Assembly (NCBI GenBank): GCA_036231565.1 | Contig: JAZAHA010000046.1 | Span: forward strand, 1-64,000 | DNA length: 64,000 nucleotides | Origin: Maricaulis sp036231565 | Lineage (GTDB): Bacteria; Pseudomonadota; Alphaproteobacteria; Caulobacterales; Maricaulaceae | Direction of reading: 5' to 3' | Position numbers and translations under genes: made by a program | Notes under the pieces: model-generated | Database searches by the model: none | Seen by the model: the letters and a program-made list of their open reading frames with translations, nothing else | Told to the model about the DNA's origin: nothing | Part shown: piece by piece, positions 54,233 to 62,062 of the stretch | Numbering within the stretch: the stretch's first letter is position 1 | Layout: each line of letters begins with the position of its first letter

Positions 54233-56025
54233 CAGCGGGCTCCTGCCTCTTCGGCAAGAGCCTGTTCGACCTTGCGCATCGTGTTCTCCCAGTCCTGGAA
54301 GCCGGTGCCGAAGAAGGAGCGGCTCTGGGGATACCAGTGCTGGTGACCGGTGCCGAGCAGGGTCCAGGCGCTGGAGCGGGCATGGATGAACCACACTCTG
54401 CCACCGCAGGCCGCGGCGAGGTTCGAGGTGGCGTTCATGGGGGCGATCACCAGATCGCAGACGCTGGACAGGGCGGCCACCTTGTCGAGATCCATCTTCA
54501 GATCGATATCGCGCGGCTGGTGGATGGTGATGCCGAAACGCTTGCCGGCCAGTTCGAGCTCTTGTTCGACCTCGCCGTATTGCAGGTTCACGAACTGCAC
54601 GCCCGGCACGCGCAGCACGCCTTCCCAGGCGTCGAAGGCCGAGAAGAAGCGCGAGCGGCGCGGATCCATTTTCAGCGACTTCCAGAGAATGCCGACCTTG
54701 AGGCCCTCACCGAAACTGTCGAGCTGCTTGCGGAAGGCGGCCTGGTCGGCCGGATCGGCCTTCAGGAAACCGGGTTCGGACGGGAAGTCCTCGATCCGGT
54801 TGCGGAAGGCACGCAGCGGCGTTGCCATCGGAGTCCAGAAATCGGCGCCGTCGCCGATCTTCGGCACGGCCCGCACTTCGCGGCCCTCGACCGTGGCCGA
54901 CATGTGGTGGCCCACGACGGCTTGCGGGAAGGAGCGTTTGACGATCGGCATCAGGCGGTATTCGCAGGCGATGCGCAGCTCGCCGTCCGGGCCGATGGCC
55001 TCGATCAGATCCTTCACCGTGTTCATGAACAGGACTTCGTCGCCCAGACCCTGTTCGCCGACCAGGACGAGGGTCTTGCCGCGAATCTGTGCCGGGTCGA
55101 CGCCATCCCACATGGGTGCGTCGATGGTGAAGAGTGTCGCCTGGGCGCGGTTCGGGTCGAGGCGGGCGGCATTGGCGGCCCAGCCTTCTTCAAGCCTGCC
55201 GCAGGCCAGGAGCACCATGGAGCGGGAGTGGCGCATCGAGGCCTCTTCCATCTCGTCGGCGGGGTCCTTCAACGCCATTTCATAGTGCGGCAGGGATTTT
55301 TCCGGCTCGCCCAGCAGCTCATAGACATTGGCCATATTGTTGTGGGAGCGGCCATAGCCCGGATTCAGGCGCAGCGCTTCTTCATAGAAGGTGATGGATT
55401 CGAGCGGCCGTCCGGCATCGTTGAGCACGGTGCCCATCGAGTTCCACAGCTCGTAATTCTCCTGGTGCGCATAGATCGCGGTGCGCAGGAGTTCGATGGC
55501 TTCCTCGAACTTGCCCTGGTCGCGCAGCACGCCGGCCAGGTTGATGATGGCGTTGGGATTGCCCGGCGCGAGCTGGCATTCCAGGCGGTAGAACTTCTCC
55601 GCCGCCGGCAGCATGTCCAGCTTCCAGGCGACGAGGCCGAGCTTCTGATAGATTTCCGCATCCTGGGGGTCGAGCTTCCAGGCGGCCTCGAAGAAGTCGA
55701 GCGAGCGCGACAGGCGGCCCAGCCGGTAGAGCATCAGTCCCATGACGTGATTGGTCAGGGCGATGTCGGGGGCCAGCGTGACGGCCTTGTAGGCAATGCG
55801 TGCGGCTTCGGAATGCTGGTTGTCGGCGGAGAGTTTCAGGGCCCGCTTGGCCTGGGCGACGACTTTCTGATAGTCGCGCCGGCGGTTCTCCGGGATGCGC
55901 AGGGCCGTCTTGTCGAGCTGCAGGGACGTGGCGTCCAGCGGGACGGCATCACGGGCCTCGTTCTTCTCGACTTCGGCGTCTGCGGCGAGTTCCGCATCCA
56001 GATCCAGCGCGGGTGCGTGGGTCAT
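54232..56025 (-). CDS. TPR-glycosyltransferase, FlmG/FlbA-like flagellin modification protein
   Basis: The 597-residue protein has about seven TPR repeats (residues 55-290; AWKLDPQDAEIYQKLGLVAW, NPNAIINLAGVLRDQGKFEE and similar). A GT-B-like domain (310-590) follows, with GEQGLGDEVLFMNTV, LKVGILWKSLKMD and CDLVIAPMNATSNLAAACG. This is the layout of Caulobacter FlmG, which uses its TPR part to bind flagellins and its GT part to glycosylate them; FlbA is similar. It heads the second sugar operon and is divergent from flbT. The ATG at 56025 gives a FlmG-like length. Confidence 0.83.
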   Translation of the reverse strand: MTHAPALDLDAELAADAEVEKNEARDAVPLDATSLQLDKTALRIPENRRRDYQKVVAQAKRALKLSADNQHSEAARIAYKAVTLAPDIALTNHVMGLMLYRLGRLSRSLDFFEAAWKLDPQDAEIYQKLGLVAWKLDMLPAAEKFYRLECQLAPGNPNAIINLAGVLRDQGKFEEAIELLRTAIYAHQENYELWNSMGTVLNDAGRPLESITFYEEALRLNPGYGRSHNNMANVYELLGEPEKSLPHYEMALKDPADEMEEASMRHSRSMVLLACGRLEEGWAANAARLDPNRAQATLFTIDAPMWDGVDPAQIRGKTLVLVGEQGLGDEVLFMNTVKDLIEAIGPDGELRIACEYRLMPIVKRSFPQAVVGHHMSATVEGREVRAVPKIGDGADFWTPMATPLRAFRNRIEDFPSEPGFLKADPADQAAFRKQLDSFGEGLKVGILWKSLKMDPRRSRFFSAFDAWEGVLRVPGVQFVNLQYGEVEQELELAGKRFGITIHQPRDIDLKMDLDKVAALSSVCDLVIAPMNATSNLAAACGGRVWFIHARSSAWTLLGTGHQHWYPQSRSFFGTGFQDWENTMRKVEQALAEEAGAR

Positions 56026-56074
56026 GATCAACAAACCTGTCCTTATTTTCCTCGCATGAGGGCCGGGATTCGCT

Positions 56075-56089
56075 TTAAGAAGTTGCTAA
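56075..56089. promoter_or_regulatory. CtrA-like box between the TPR glycosyltransferase and flbT
   Basis: TTAA-GAAGTTG-CTAA (minus strand TTAG-N7-TTAA) matches the CtrA consensus at seven of eight positions. It lies 50 bases upstream of the TPR glycosyltransferase gene and 109 bases upstream of flbT. The remaining intergenic sequence shows no sigma-54 element that I could support. Confidence 0.5.
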
Positions 56090-56197
56090 CGATACCGGCG
56101 TGGCAGGCTTTGACGGCGGAAACGATTTCTTCACCCGGACTTGTCAACCTGCCGCCAGCTCGGCTGTGACCGCCGTCCTGCGCAACGGAGTTTGCTC

Positions 56198-56584
56198 ATG
56201 CCCCTGAAGATCTCGCTCAAACCCGGCGAGAAGTTTGTCCTCAACGGGGCCGTCATCGAAAACGGTGACAGGCGCGCCAATCTTGTGCTCAAGAACAAGG
56301 CTGCCGTCCTGCGCGAAAAGGACATTCTGCAGGAAAGCGACGTCACCACGCCGGTCCGCCGAATCTATTTTCCCATCATGATGATGTACCTGTCCGACAG
56401 GAAGGATGACTCCCTTTACGACGAGTTCGTGCTGCGCATGAACGAGTTCATGGGTGTCGTGTCGGATCCGGGCGTGCTGTCGGTCTGCGTATCGGTCAGC
56501 CGCGATGTCATGGCGGGCGAGCATTACAAGGCCCTGATGGGCTGCCGCAAACTGATGACCTACGAAGCCGAGAGACTGGCCTGA
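56198..56584 (+). CDS. flbT: Flagellar biosynthesis repressor FlbT
   Basis: The 128-residue protein is FlbT, which in Caulobacter binds the 5' end of flagellin mRNA and triggers its decay until the hook is finished. It starts PLKISLKPGEKFVLNGAVI and has LREKDILQESDVTTPVRRIYFPIMMMYLSD and ALMGCRKLMTYEAE as in the family. Overlaps flaF by one base (TGATG). Target flagellin genes lie directly downstream. Confidence 0.93.
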   Translation: MPLKISLKPGEKFVLNGAVIENGDRRANLVLKNKAAVLREKDILQESDVTTPVRRIYFPIMMMYLSDRKDDSLYDEFVLRMNEFMGVVSDPGVLSVCVSVSRDVMAGEHYKALMGCRKLMTYEAERLA

Positions 56585-56967
56585 TGTCACTTCAAGCTTA
56601 CCAGCAGGCAAGCCAGCGCAGCGAGGACCCGCGGGCGACCGAATACCGGTTGTTCGCCCAGGTCACGCGGGCGCTCATGGCGTCCAAGACACTTCCCAAG
56701 GAAGACGTGAAGGGCCGGGTCGAGGCACTCGACTGGAACCGCCGCGTCTGGAGCAATCTGGCGATCGACTGCGCCAGCCAGGACAACAAGCTGCCGGAGA
56801 GCCTGCGCGCCGCGATCATCTCGCTCTCCATCTTCGTGTCCAAGCATGCCAGCGTGGCGCTGCGCAATCCCGATGCGGTCGACGACCTGGTCGACATCAA
56901 CCGTACCGTGATGCAGGGGCTGATGCCCCAGGCCAATGCCGGCGCCGAGGGCCAGGCCGTCGGGTAG
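56584..56967 (+). CDS. flaF: Flagellar biosynthesis regulator FlaF
   Basis: The 127-residue protein is FlaF, the partner of FlbT and a positive factor for flagellin synthesis and secretion. MSLQAYQQASQRSEDPRATEYRLFAQVTRAL opens it in the family manner, followed by ALDWNRRVWSNLAIDCA. The C-terminal 12 residues are Ala/Gly-rich. It is translationally coupled to flbT. Confidence 0.92.
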   Translation: MSLQAYQQASQRSEDPRATEYRLFAQVTRALMASKTLPKEDVKGRVEALDWNRRVWSNLAIDCASQDNKLPESLRAAIISLSIFVSKHASVALRNPDAVDDLVDINRTVMQGLMPQANAGAEGQAVG

Positions 56968-57079
56968 GAATTGCCGCCCCGGCAAAAAACGACAGGCAGG
57001 AAAGGGCGTCTCCGGTGAGGGGGCGCCCTTTTCCTTTTTCAACTCACTGAAATGTCGAGGTGATTTGTCAGGCCTGCGC

Positions 57080-57093
57080 GGCACGCCGTTTGC
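57080..57093 (+). promoter_or_regulatory. Predicted sigma-54 promoter of flagellin gene 1
   Basis: GGCAC-GCCGT-TTGC fits the -24/-12 consensus TGGCAC-N5-TTGC (GG and GC separated by ten bases). The flagellin ATG lies 76 bases downstream. Confidence 0.7.
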
Positions 57094-57168
57094 GAAGTCG
57101 TGCGCAGGACAAAACGTCCACGGCCGAAAAATTCGGTTTGGATACTTCCAGAATGGAGGACTGACAAA

Positions 57169-57996
57169 ATGGCACTTTCTGTCAACACCAACGCTGGGGC
57201 GATGATCGCCCTGCAGAACCTGAACAAGACGAACTCGGATTTGGAAATGGTCCAGAACCGCATCAATACCGGCCTCGAGGTCTCGAGCGCGAAGGACAAT
57301 GGCGGTATCTACGCCATCGCCCAGCGCATGCGCTCGCAGGTCGCCGGCTATGGTGCGGTGAGCAACTCGCTCGATCTGGCGATTTCCGTGACTGATGTGG
57401 GCCTGGCTGCCGGTGAGGCGATTTCGGACCTGCTCGTCGAAATGAAGGAAAAGGCTCTTGCTGCAGCCGATGCGTCGCTCGACGCGGCCTCGCGCACAGC
57501 CCTGAACGAAGATTTCAAGGCCCTGCGGGACCAGATCACGACCATCACCAGCAATGCCGAGTTCAACGGTACGAACCTGATCAACGGGTCCGTCACCTCG
57601 ATCTCGGCTCTGGCCAATGCCGATGGCTCCAACACCATCACGGTCTCCGATGCGAACCTTACGCTCGGCGGCGGTATCGTGACGGTGGCGGCCACGGCTT
57701 CCTTCGCTACGGCGGGTGACGCGTCCACGATGGTGACCACCATCGAGACCTCGCTCGACAACCTGAATGCCTCGCTGGCGAAACTCGGTACGGCGTCGAA
57801 GTCGCTGGAGGTCCACAAGACCTTCACGTCCAAGCTGTCCGACTCGCTGGAAAAGGGCATTGGCAATCTGGTCGATGCGGACCTGGCGAAGGAAAGCGCC
57901 CGGCTCCAGTCGCTGCAGGTCAAGCAGCAGCTGGGTGTCCAGGCGCTCTCGATCGCCAATCAGGCCCCGCAGACCATTATGTCGTTCTTCGGCTAA
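57169..57996 (+). CDS. Flagellin (copy 1)
   Basis: The 275-residue flagellin has only D0 and D1 domains, as in Caulobacter-type flagella. The N-terminus SVNTNAGAMIALQNLNKTNSDL and the C-terminus LQSLQVKQQLGVQALSIANQ are the conserved export and assembly ends. The middle, with many Ser and Thr, offers O-glycosylation sites for a nonulosonate. It follows flbT-flaF and has its own sigma-54 promoter and a strong terminator. It is most similar to copy 2. Confidence 0.95.
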   Translation: MALSVNTNAGAMIALQNLNKTNSDLEMVQNRINTGLEVSSAKDNGGIYAIAQRMRSQVAGYGAVSNSLDLAISVTDVGLAAGEAISDLLVEMKEKALAAADASLDAASRTALNEDFKALRDQITTITSNAEFNGTNLINGSVTSISALANADGSNTITVSDANLTLGGGIVTVAATASFATAGDASTMVTTIETSLDNLNASLAKLGTASKSLEVHKTFTSKLSDSLEKGIGNLVDADLAKESARLQSLQVKQQLGVQALSIANQAPQTIMSFFG

Positions 57997-58004
57997 GTTC
58001 GTCC

Positions 58005-58041
58005 GTCGGGACCGCCTTATGGCGGTCCCGACATTTTTTTT
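58005..58041 (+). terminator. Rho-independent terminator of flagellin gene 1
   Basis: A perfect 12-base stem GTCGGGACCGCC / GGCGGTCCCGAC with a TTAT loop is followed by a run of eight T. It begins eight bases after the flagellin stop codon. Confidence 0.92.
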
Positions 58042-58085
58042 CTGCAAATCCGGCGCTGGCGCCTCGGCATGCCCGAATTCCGGAA

Positions 58086-58100
58086 TTAACTCATTTTTAA
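58086..58100. promoter_or_regulatory. CtrA-like box upstream of flagellin gene 2
   Basis: TTAA-CTCATTT-TTAA is an exact match to the CtrA consensus TTAA-N7-TTAA. It lies 160-170 bases upstream of the predicted sigma-54 promoter. The intervening sequence (58101-58258) holds a second half-site-like TTAACCGGTTAT near 58235 and otherwise nothing recognised. Confidence 0.6.
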
Positions 58101-58258
58101 GCATAAATTCTTGCCGATCGGCAAAATTTGCCGGTCATTTTTGCCGGTTTGCCAGGCAGATTATTCCCGGTGAATGGTTACCGAGGCAGCCCTTGCCGGG
58201 TGAAAAGCGCCAGCCGAATCAGGGGCGGCCGCATTAACCGGTTATGACAAGCGAAAAC

Positions 58259-58273
58259 TGGCCCCCGCCTTGC
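58259..58273 (+). promoter_or_regulatory. Predicted sigma-54 promoter of flagellin gene 2
   Basis: TGGCCC-CCGCC-TTGC has GG and GC ten bases apart, as sigma-54 requires, with one change from TGGCAC. The ATG lies 75 bases downstream, almost the same distance as in gene 1. Confidence 0.65.
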
Positions 58274-58347
58274 TCTCTCCGTTGATGGGTCAGAAGACCT
58301 GGCGAGCAAAACGTTCGTTACATCACTAGAATGGAGAGGGCCAAGAA

Positions 58348-59172
58348 ATGGCTACCATCAACACCAATGCCGGCGCCATGGTTGCGCTGCAGAACCTGAA
58401 CCAGACCAACCGCGACCTGGAGCAAGTCCAGAGCCGCATCAACACCGGTCTGGCGATTTCCTCCGCCAAGGACAATGGCGGCATCTACGCGATCGCCCAG
58501 AAAATGCGTTCGGACGTTGCCGGTTACGGCGCTGTCCGCAACTCGCTGGACCTCGCGCAGTCGACGACCGACGTGGCCCTCGCCGCCGGTGAAGCCATCT
58601 CCGACCTGCTGGTCGAGATGAAGGAAAAGGCCCTGGCCGCTTCCGACACCTCGCTGGACACGGCATCGCGCACCGCCCTGAACGAAGACTTCAAGGCGCT
58701 CCGCGACCAGATCTCCACGATCACGTCGAACGCCGAATTCAACGGCACGAACCTGATCAACGGTACCGTGACCTCGATCTCGGCCCTGGCCAATGCTGAC
58801 GGCTCCAACACGATCACCATCTCCGACGCGAACCTGACGCTCGGCGGCGGTACCGTGACGGTTGCTGCCACGGCGTCCTTCTCGTCCGCTGGCGATGCAT
58901 CGACGATGGTCACCACCATCGAAACCTCGCTGGACAACCTGAACGCTTCGCTGGCCAAGCTCGGCACGGCTTCGAAGTCGCTGGAAGTTCACAAGGGTTT
59001 CGTCGGCAAGCTGTCTGACGCCCTGGAAAAGGGTATCGGCAACCTGGTCGACGCGGACCTGGCAAAGGAAAGCGCCCGCCTTCAGTCGCTGCAGGTCAAG
59101 CAGCAGCTGGGTGTGCAGGCACTCTCGATCGCCAATTCGGCGCCCAGCACGATCCTGGGCTACTTCCGTTAA
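58348..59172 (+). CDS. Flagellin (copy 2)
   Basis: The 274-residue flagellin is close to copy 1: residues 75-245 are almost identical in protein though differing at many synonymous sites. D0/D1 ends are ATINTNAGAMVALQNLNQTN and LQSLQVKQQLGVQALSIANS. Its codons are the most GC-biased and uniform of the three, suggesting the highest expression. The 5' untranslated region shares AGAATGGAG with copy 1, a possible FlbT target. A 12-base hairpin follows. Confidence 0.95.
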   Translation: MATINTNAGAMVALQNLNQTNRDLEQVQSRINTGLAISSAKDNGGIYAIAQKMRSDVAGYGAVRNSLDLAQSTTDVALAAGEAISDLLVEMKEKALAASDTSLDTASRTALNEDFKALRDQISTITSNAEFNGTNLINGTVTSISALANADGSNTITISDANLTLGGGTVTVAATASFSSAGDASTMVTTIETSLDNLNASLAKLGTASKSLEVHKGFVGKLSDALEKGIGNLVDADLAKESARLQSLQVKQQLGVQALSIANSAPSTILGYFR

Positions 59173-59184
59173 TCGCGGGATATG

Positions 59185-59211
59185 GGATGGCGGAGCCTCG
59201 CTCCGCCATCC
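59185..59211 (+). terminator. Hairpin after flagellin gene 2
   Basis: The perfect 12-base stem GGATGGCGGAGC / GCTCCGCCATCC with a three-base loop has no T-run after it. It may terminate or protect the flagellin 2 transcript, or allow partial read-through into flaG. Confidence 0.6.
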
Positions 59212-59273
59212 ACGTCCGCGGTTGACGTGAGGGATTAGGAGGCGTCGGCGCCTCCGCGTCGACGGTTAGGACA

Positions 59274-59639
59274 ATGGCAGAAACGGGGTTCAATCCAAGA
59301 ACTGTTCCGGTGTCCGGCTACACCGAAAACAGGGATCTCAGCGTCGACCGTCCGCGCGAAGGCGTGCGGCGGGTCGAACCGCTTGAGCAAGCCGACAAGT
59401 CTGCCCGGGCCGGCATCGGCCAGGAGCAGCGCGCCGAGGAGATCGCGCGCATGGTGGAATCGGCGCTGAGCAATTCGCGCCTGAAAATTCTCCAGGACGA
59501 GACAGATGGCGGCTATATCTATCTGATGGTCGACCAGGACACCGGTGAAACCGTCCGCCGCTGGCCACCGGAAAAGCACAATGATCTTGTCGAATACCTC
59601 CGCACCCGCCAGGCCGGTCTGATCGACCGTCTCGCCTGA
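59274..59639 (+). CDS. flaG: FlaG-family flagellar protein
   Basis: The 121-residue protein has a variable N-terminal half and the FlaG C-terminal core LKILQDETDGGYIYLMVDQD followed by TGETVRRWPPEKHNDLVEYL. FlaG influences filament length and assembly. It lies 102 bases after flagellin 2 with no sigma-54 element of its own that I can see, so it may be read through the hairpin. Confidence 0.87.
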   Translation: MAETGFNPRTVPVSGYTENRDLSVDRPREGVRRVEPLEQADKSARAGIGQEQRAEEIARMVESALSNSRLKILQDETDGGYIYLMVDQDTGETVRRWPPEKHNDLVEYLRTRQAGLIDRLA

Positions 59640-59783
59640 GCCTGACCGGCAGGTCGGCGACCCGGCAAAAACTGACCGGTCGGGCCGACCTTGCTGGGCA
59701 AATTCCGCAAACCGGAAAACCGCCGTCTGACGGGAAATCCCATAACACGCTGATTTTTAACGTCTGGCCGACTTAACCATAAC

Positions 59784-59798
59784 CGGCACGGCATTTGC
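59784..59798 (+). promoter_or_regulatory. Predicted sigma-54 promoter of flagellin gene 3
   Basis: CGGCAC-GGCAT-TTGC fits the -24/-12 consensus with correct spacing. TTAACCAT, a CtrA half-site form, lies just upstream at 59774-59781. The ATG is 59 bases downstream. Confidence 0.7.
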
Positions 59799-59856
59799 GC
59801 TTGTGTGTTCGAACCGCCGCTGAAGGTGGCGAACTGGATACGCGGGAGAATGTCGC

Positions 59857-60690
59857 ATGACGATGAGCGTCCACACCAATACCGGGGCCATGATCGCCCT
59901 GCAGAACCTGAACAAGACCACGGGCGAGATGCAGGAAGTCCAGACCCGCATCAACACGGGTCTGAAGATCTCGGGTGCCAAGGACAATTCGGCGATCTAC
60001 GCGGTCGCCCAAGGCATGCGCTCCGACATCGGCGCGCTGGAAGCGGTGCAGAACGGTCTCGATCGCGCCTCCACCATCGGTGATGTCGCCCTGGCCGCCG
60101 GCGAGTCGATCTCGGACCTGCTGGTCGAGATGCGCGAAAAGGCGACGGCAGCGATGGACCCCTCGCTTGATGCCTTCTCCCGCCAGGCCTATGACGCCGA
60201 CTTCAAGGCGCTGCTCGACCAGGTCCAGGTGATTATCCAGAACGCCGAATTCGACGGTGCCAACATCCTCAATGGTTCGATCACCGGCGGGATCGAGTTT
60301 CTCGCCGACGCCGATGCGGCCCGTACGGTGACGCTGAAATCCCAGGACCTGAGCGTTGGCGGCACGATCATCACGCTCGCCGCGACGGCCAGCCTGACCT
60401 CGGTGACCCTGGCAACGGCCGCGGTGACTGCGATCAAGACCAGCCTGGAAAACGTCAACCAGGCGCTCGCCAATCTCGGCTCGGATGTGAAGAAGCTGGA
60501 AGCCCATTCCGGCTTCGTCGACAAGCTGCGCGACAGCCTGACCGAGGGTGTGGGCAATCTGGTCGATGCGGATCTCGCCCGGGAAAGTGCCCGACTGCAG
60601 GCACTGCAGGTGAAACAACAACTGGGTGTCCAGGCCCTGTCGATCGCCAACTCCCAGCCGCAGACCATTCTCAGCCTCTTCCAGGGCTGA
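59857..60690 (+). CDS. Flagellin (copy 3, diverged)
   Basis: The 277-residue flagellin has the same D0/D1 design (MSVHTNTGAMIALQNLNKTTG and LQALQVKQQLGVQALSIANSQ), but the middle is clearly different from copies 1 and 2 (GANILNGSITGGIEFLADAD; LSVGGTIITLAATASLTSV). It keeps the QVKQQLGVQALSIAN end. It may be a minor or filament-base flagellin. Own sigma-54 promoter and terminator. Confidence 0.95.
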   Translation: MTMSVHTNTGAMIALQNLNKTTGEMQEVQTRINTGLKISGAKDNSAIYAVAQGMRSDIGALEAVQNGLDRASTIGDVALAAGESISDLLVEMREKATAAMDPSLDAFSRQAYDADFKALLDQVQVIIQNAEFDGANILNGSITGGIEFLADADAARTVTLKSQDLSVGGTIITLAATASLTSVTLATAAVTAIKTSLENVNQALANLGSDVKKLEAHSGFVDKLRDSLTEGVGNLVDADLARESARLQALQVKQQLGVQALSIANSQPQTILSLFQG

Positions 60691-60723
60691 CCGGCTCTGG
60701 CTACACACTCCACCACCCCGGCG

Positions 60724-60750
60724 CGGCCTCCGGATTTCCGGAGGCCGTTT
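60724..60750 (+). terminator. Terminator of flagellin gene 3
   Basis: A perfect 10-base stem CGGCCTCCGG / CCGGAGGCCG with a four-base loop is followed by TTTCCGTT. It separates flagellin 3 from pseC. Confidence 0.75.
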
Positions 60751-60798
60751 CCGTTCGGGCGACTCATTTCATGATCGCGTCTTCAAGGAGGCCCGCCG

Positions 60799-61965
60799 AT
60801 GTCCGCATCCTTCCTGCCCTATGGCCGCCAGGCCATTGACGAAAGCGATATCGAGGCCGTTGCGGAGGTGCTGCGCGGCGACTGGCTGACGACGGGGCCT
60901 GCCGTTGATGCCTTCGATGCAGCCTTTGCCCAGGCCGTCGGCGCGCGGCATTCGGTGTCCTGTTCGAATGGCACGGCCGCGCTGCACCTGGCGCTGGCCG
61001 CGCTGGGTGTGAAGGAGGGTGATACCTGTGTCGTGCCGGCCATCACCTTCATGGCGACGGCCAATGCTGCGCGCTATTGCGGCGCGGAAGTGGTTTTCGC
61101 GGATGTCGATCCGGACACGGGGCTGATGACGCCGGAAACACTGGATGCGGCGCTGGCGCGTGCCGAGGGCACGACCCGGGCGGTGCTGCCGGTGCATCTG
61201 GCCGGCCAGTGCGGCGCGCTGGGCGAGCTGGCGCATGCCGCAACGCTGGCCGGCGCGGTTCTGGTCGAGGATTGCAGCCATGCGGTGGGCTCTTTCTATC
61301 AGGGCGAACCGGTAGGCAATGGCCGTTATTCGGCGGCCGCCACCTTCTCCTTCCATCCGGTCAAGACCATCGCGGCCGGCGAGGGCGGGGCGGTGACGAC
61401 GAATGACGATGCGGTTGCGGCACGGCTTCGCCAGCTGCGCAGCCATGGTATCGAGCGTGATCCGGCGCGTCACCGGCGCCGGCAGGGCGAGCCCTGGTGG
61501 CACGAGATGCACGCGCTGGGCTGGAATTACCGGCTGAGCGACATTCATGCCGCGCTGGCACATTCCCAGCTCAAACGCCTGCCGGCCTTCATCGAACGGC
61601 GCCAGGCGCTGGCGCGGGCCTATGACACGGCGCTGCAGGACTTGCCGGACATGGTGCGGCCGCTGGCGCGCACGCGCGACTGCAATCCCTGTCTCCATCT
61701 TTATCCGGTGCGGATCGATTTCGAGGCTGCCGGACGCTCGCGCAGCGCCGTGATGGAGGCGCTGCGGGCGCACGGTATCGGCACCCAGGTCCACTACATC
61801 CCGGTCAATGAGCAGCCCTATTACCAGGATCGCTATGGCCGGCAGGAGCTGCCCGGCGCGCGCCGGTATTACGAGCGCACGCTGTCGCTGCCGCTGTTTG
61901 TCGGCATGGCAGACGACGATCCGCAGCGGGTCGTTGACCGGCTGGCACAGGTGCTCGGGCTCTAG
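60799..61965 (+). CDS. pseC: PseC-type UDP-sugar aminotransferase
   Basis: The 388-residue PLP-dependent DegT/DnrJ/EryC1-family enzyme puts the 4-amino group on the keto sugar made by PseB. The PLP Lys is in TFSFHPVKTIAAGEGG; SCSNGTAALHLAL and EDCSHAVGSF bind the cofactor, and GWNYRLSDIHAALAHSQL is typical. Its Caulobacter counterpart is FlmB. It is convergent with pseB. AAGGAGG lies ahead of the ATG. Confidence 0.9.
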   Translation: MSASFLPYGRQAIDESDIEAVAEVLRGDWLTTGPAVDAFDAAFAQAVGARHSVSCSNGTAALHLALAALGVKEGDTCVVPAITFMATANAARYCGAEVVFADVDPDTGLMTPETLDAALARAEGTTRAVLPVHLAGQCGALGELAHAATLAGAVLVEDCSHAVGSFYQGEPVGNGRYSAAATFSFHPVKTIAAGEGGAVTTNDDAVAARLRQLRSHGIERDPARHRRRQGEPWWHEMHALGWNYRLSDIHAALAHSQLKRLPAFIERRQALARAYDTALQDLPDMVRPLARTRDCNPCLHLYPVRIDFEAAGRSRSAVMEALRAHGIGTQVHYIPVNEQPYYQDRYGRQELPGARRYYERTLSLPLFVGMADDDPQRVVDRLAQVLGL

Positions 61966-62016
61966 AACAGGACCGCTTCCTGCGGAATCGCCCCTGCTCC
62001 AGACTCCTGAGCGGTC

Positions 62017-62061
62017 GCGTGATCGAACCGGTGAACCGGTACCCACTTCACCTGATCACGC
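62017..62061. repeat. Palindromic repeat between pseC and pseB
   Basis: GCGTGATC at 62017 pairs with GATCACGC at 62054-62061, enclosing AACCGGT-gaaccggtac sequence that can form a second small stem. Similar CCGGTACCCACTT-and-GATCACG elements recur in alphaproteobacterial genomes; that is from memory and was not checked. It could serve as a shared terminator for the two convergent genes. Confidence 0.55.
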
Positions 62062-62062
62062 T

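Noticed and set aside
59770..59790. Exact CtrA box upstream of flagellin gene 3
   Set aside because: The two TTAA elements are 12 bases apart instead of seven; only a TTAACCAT half-site remains.
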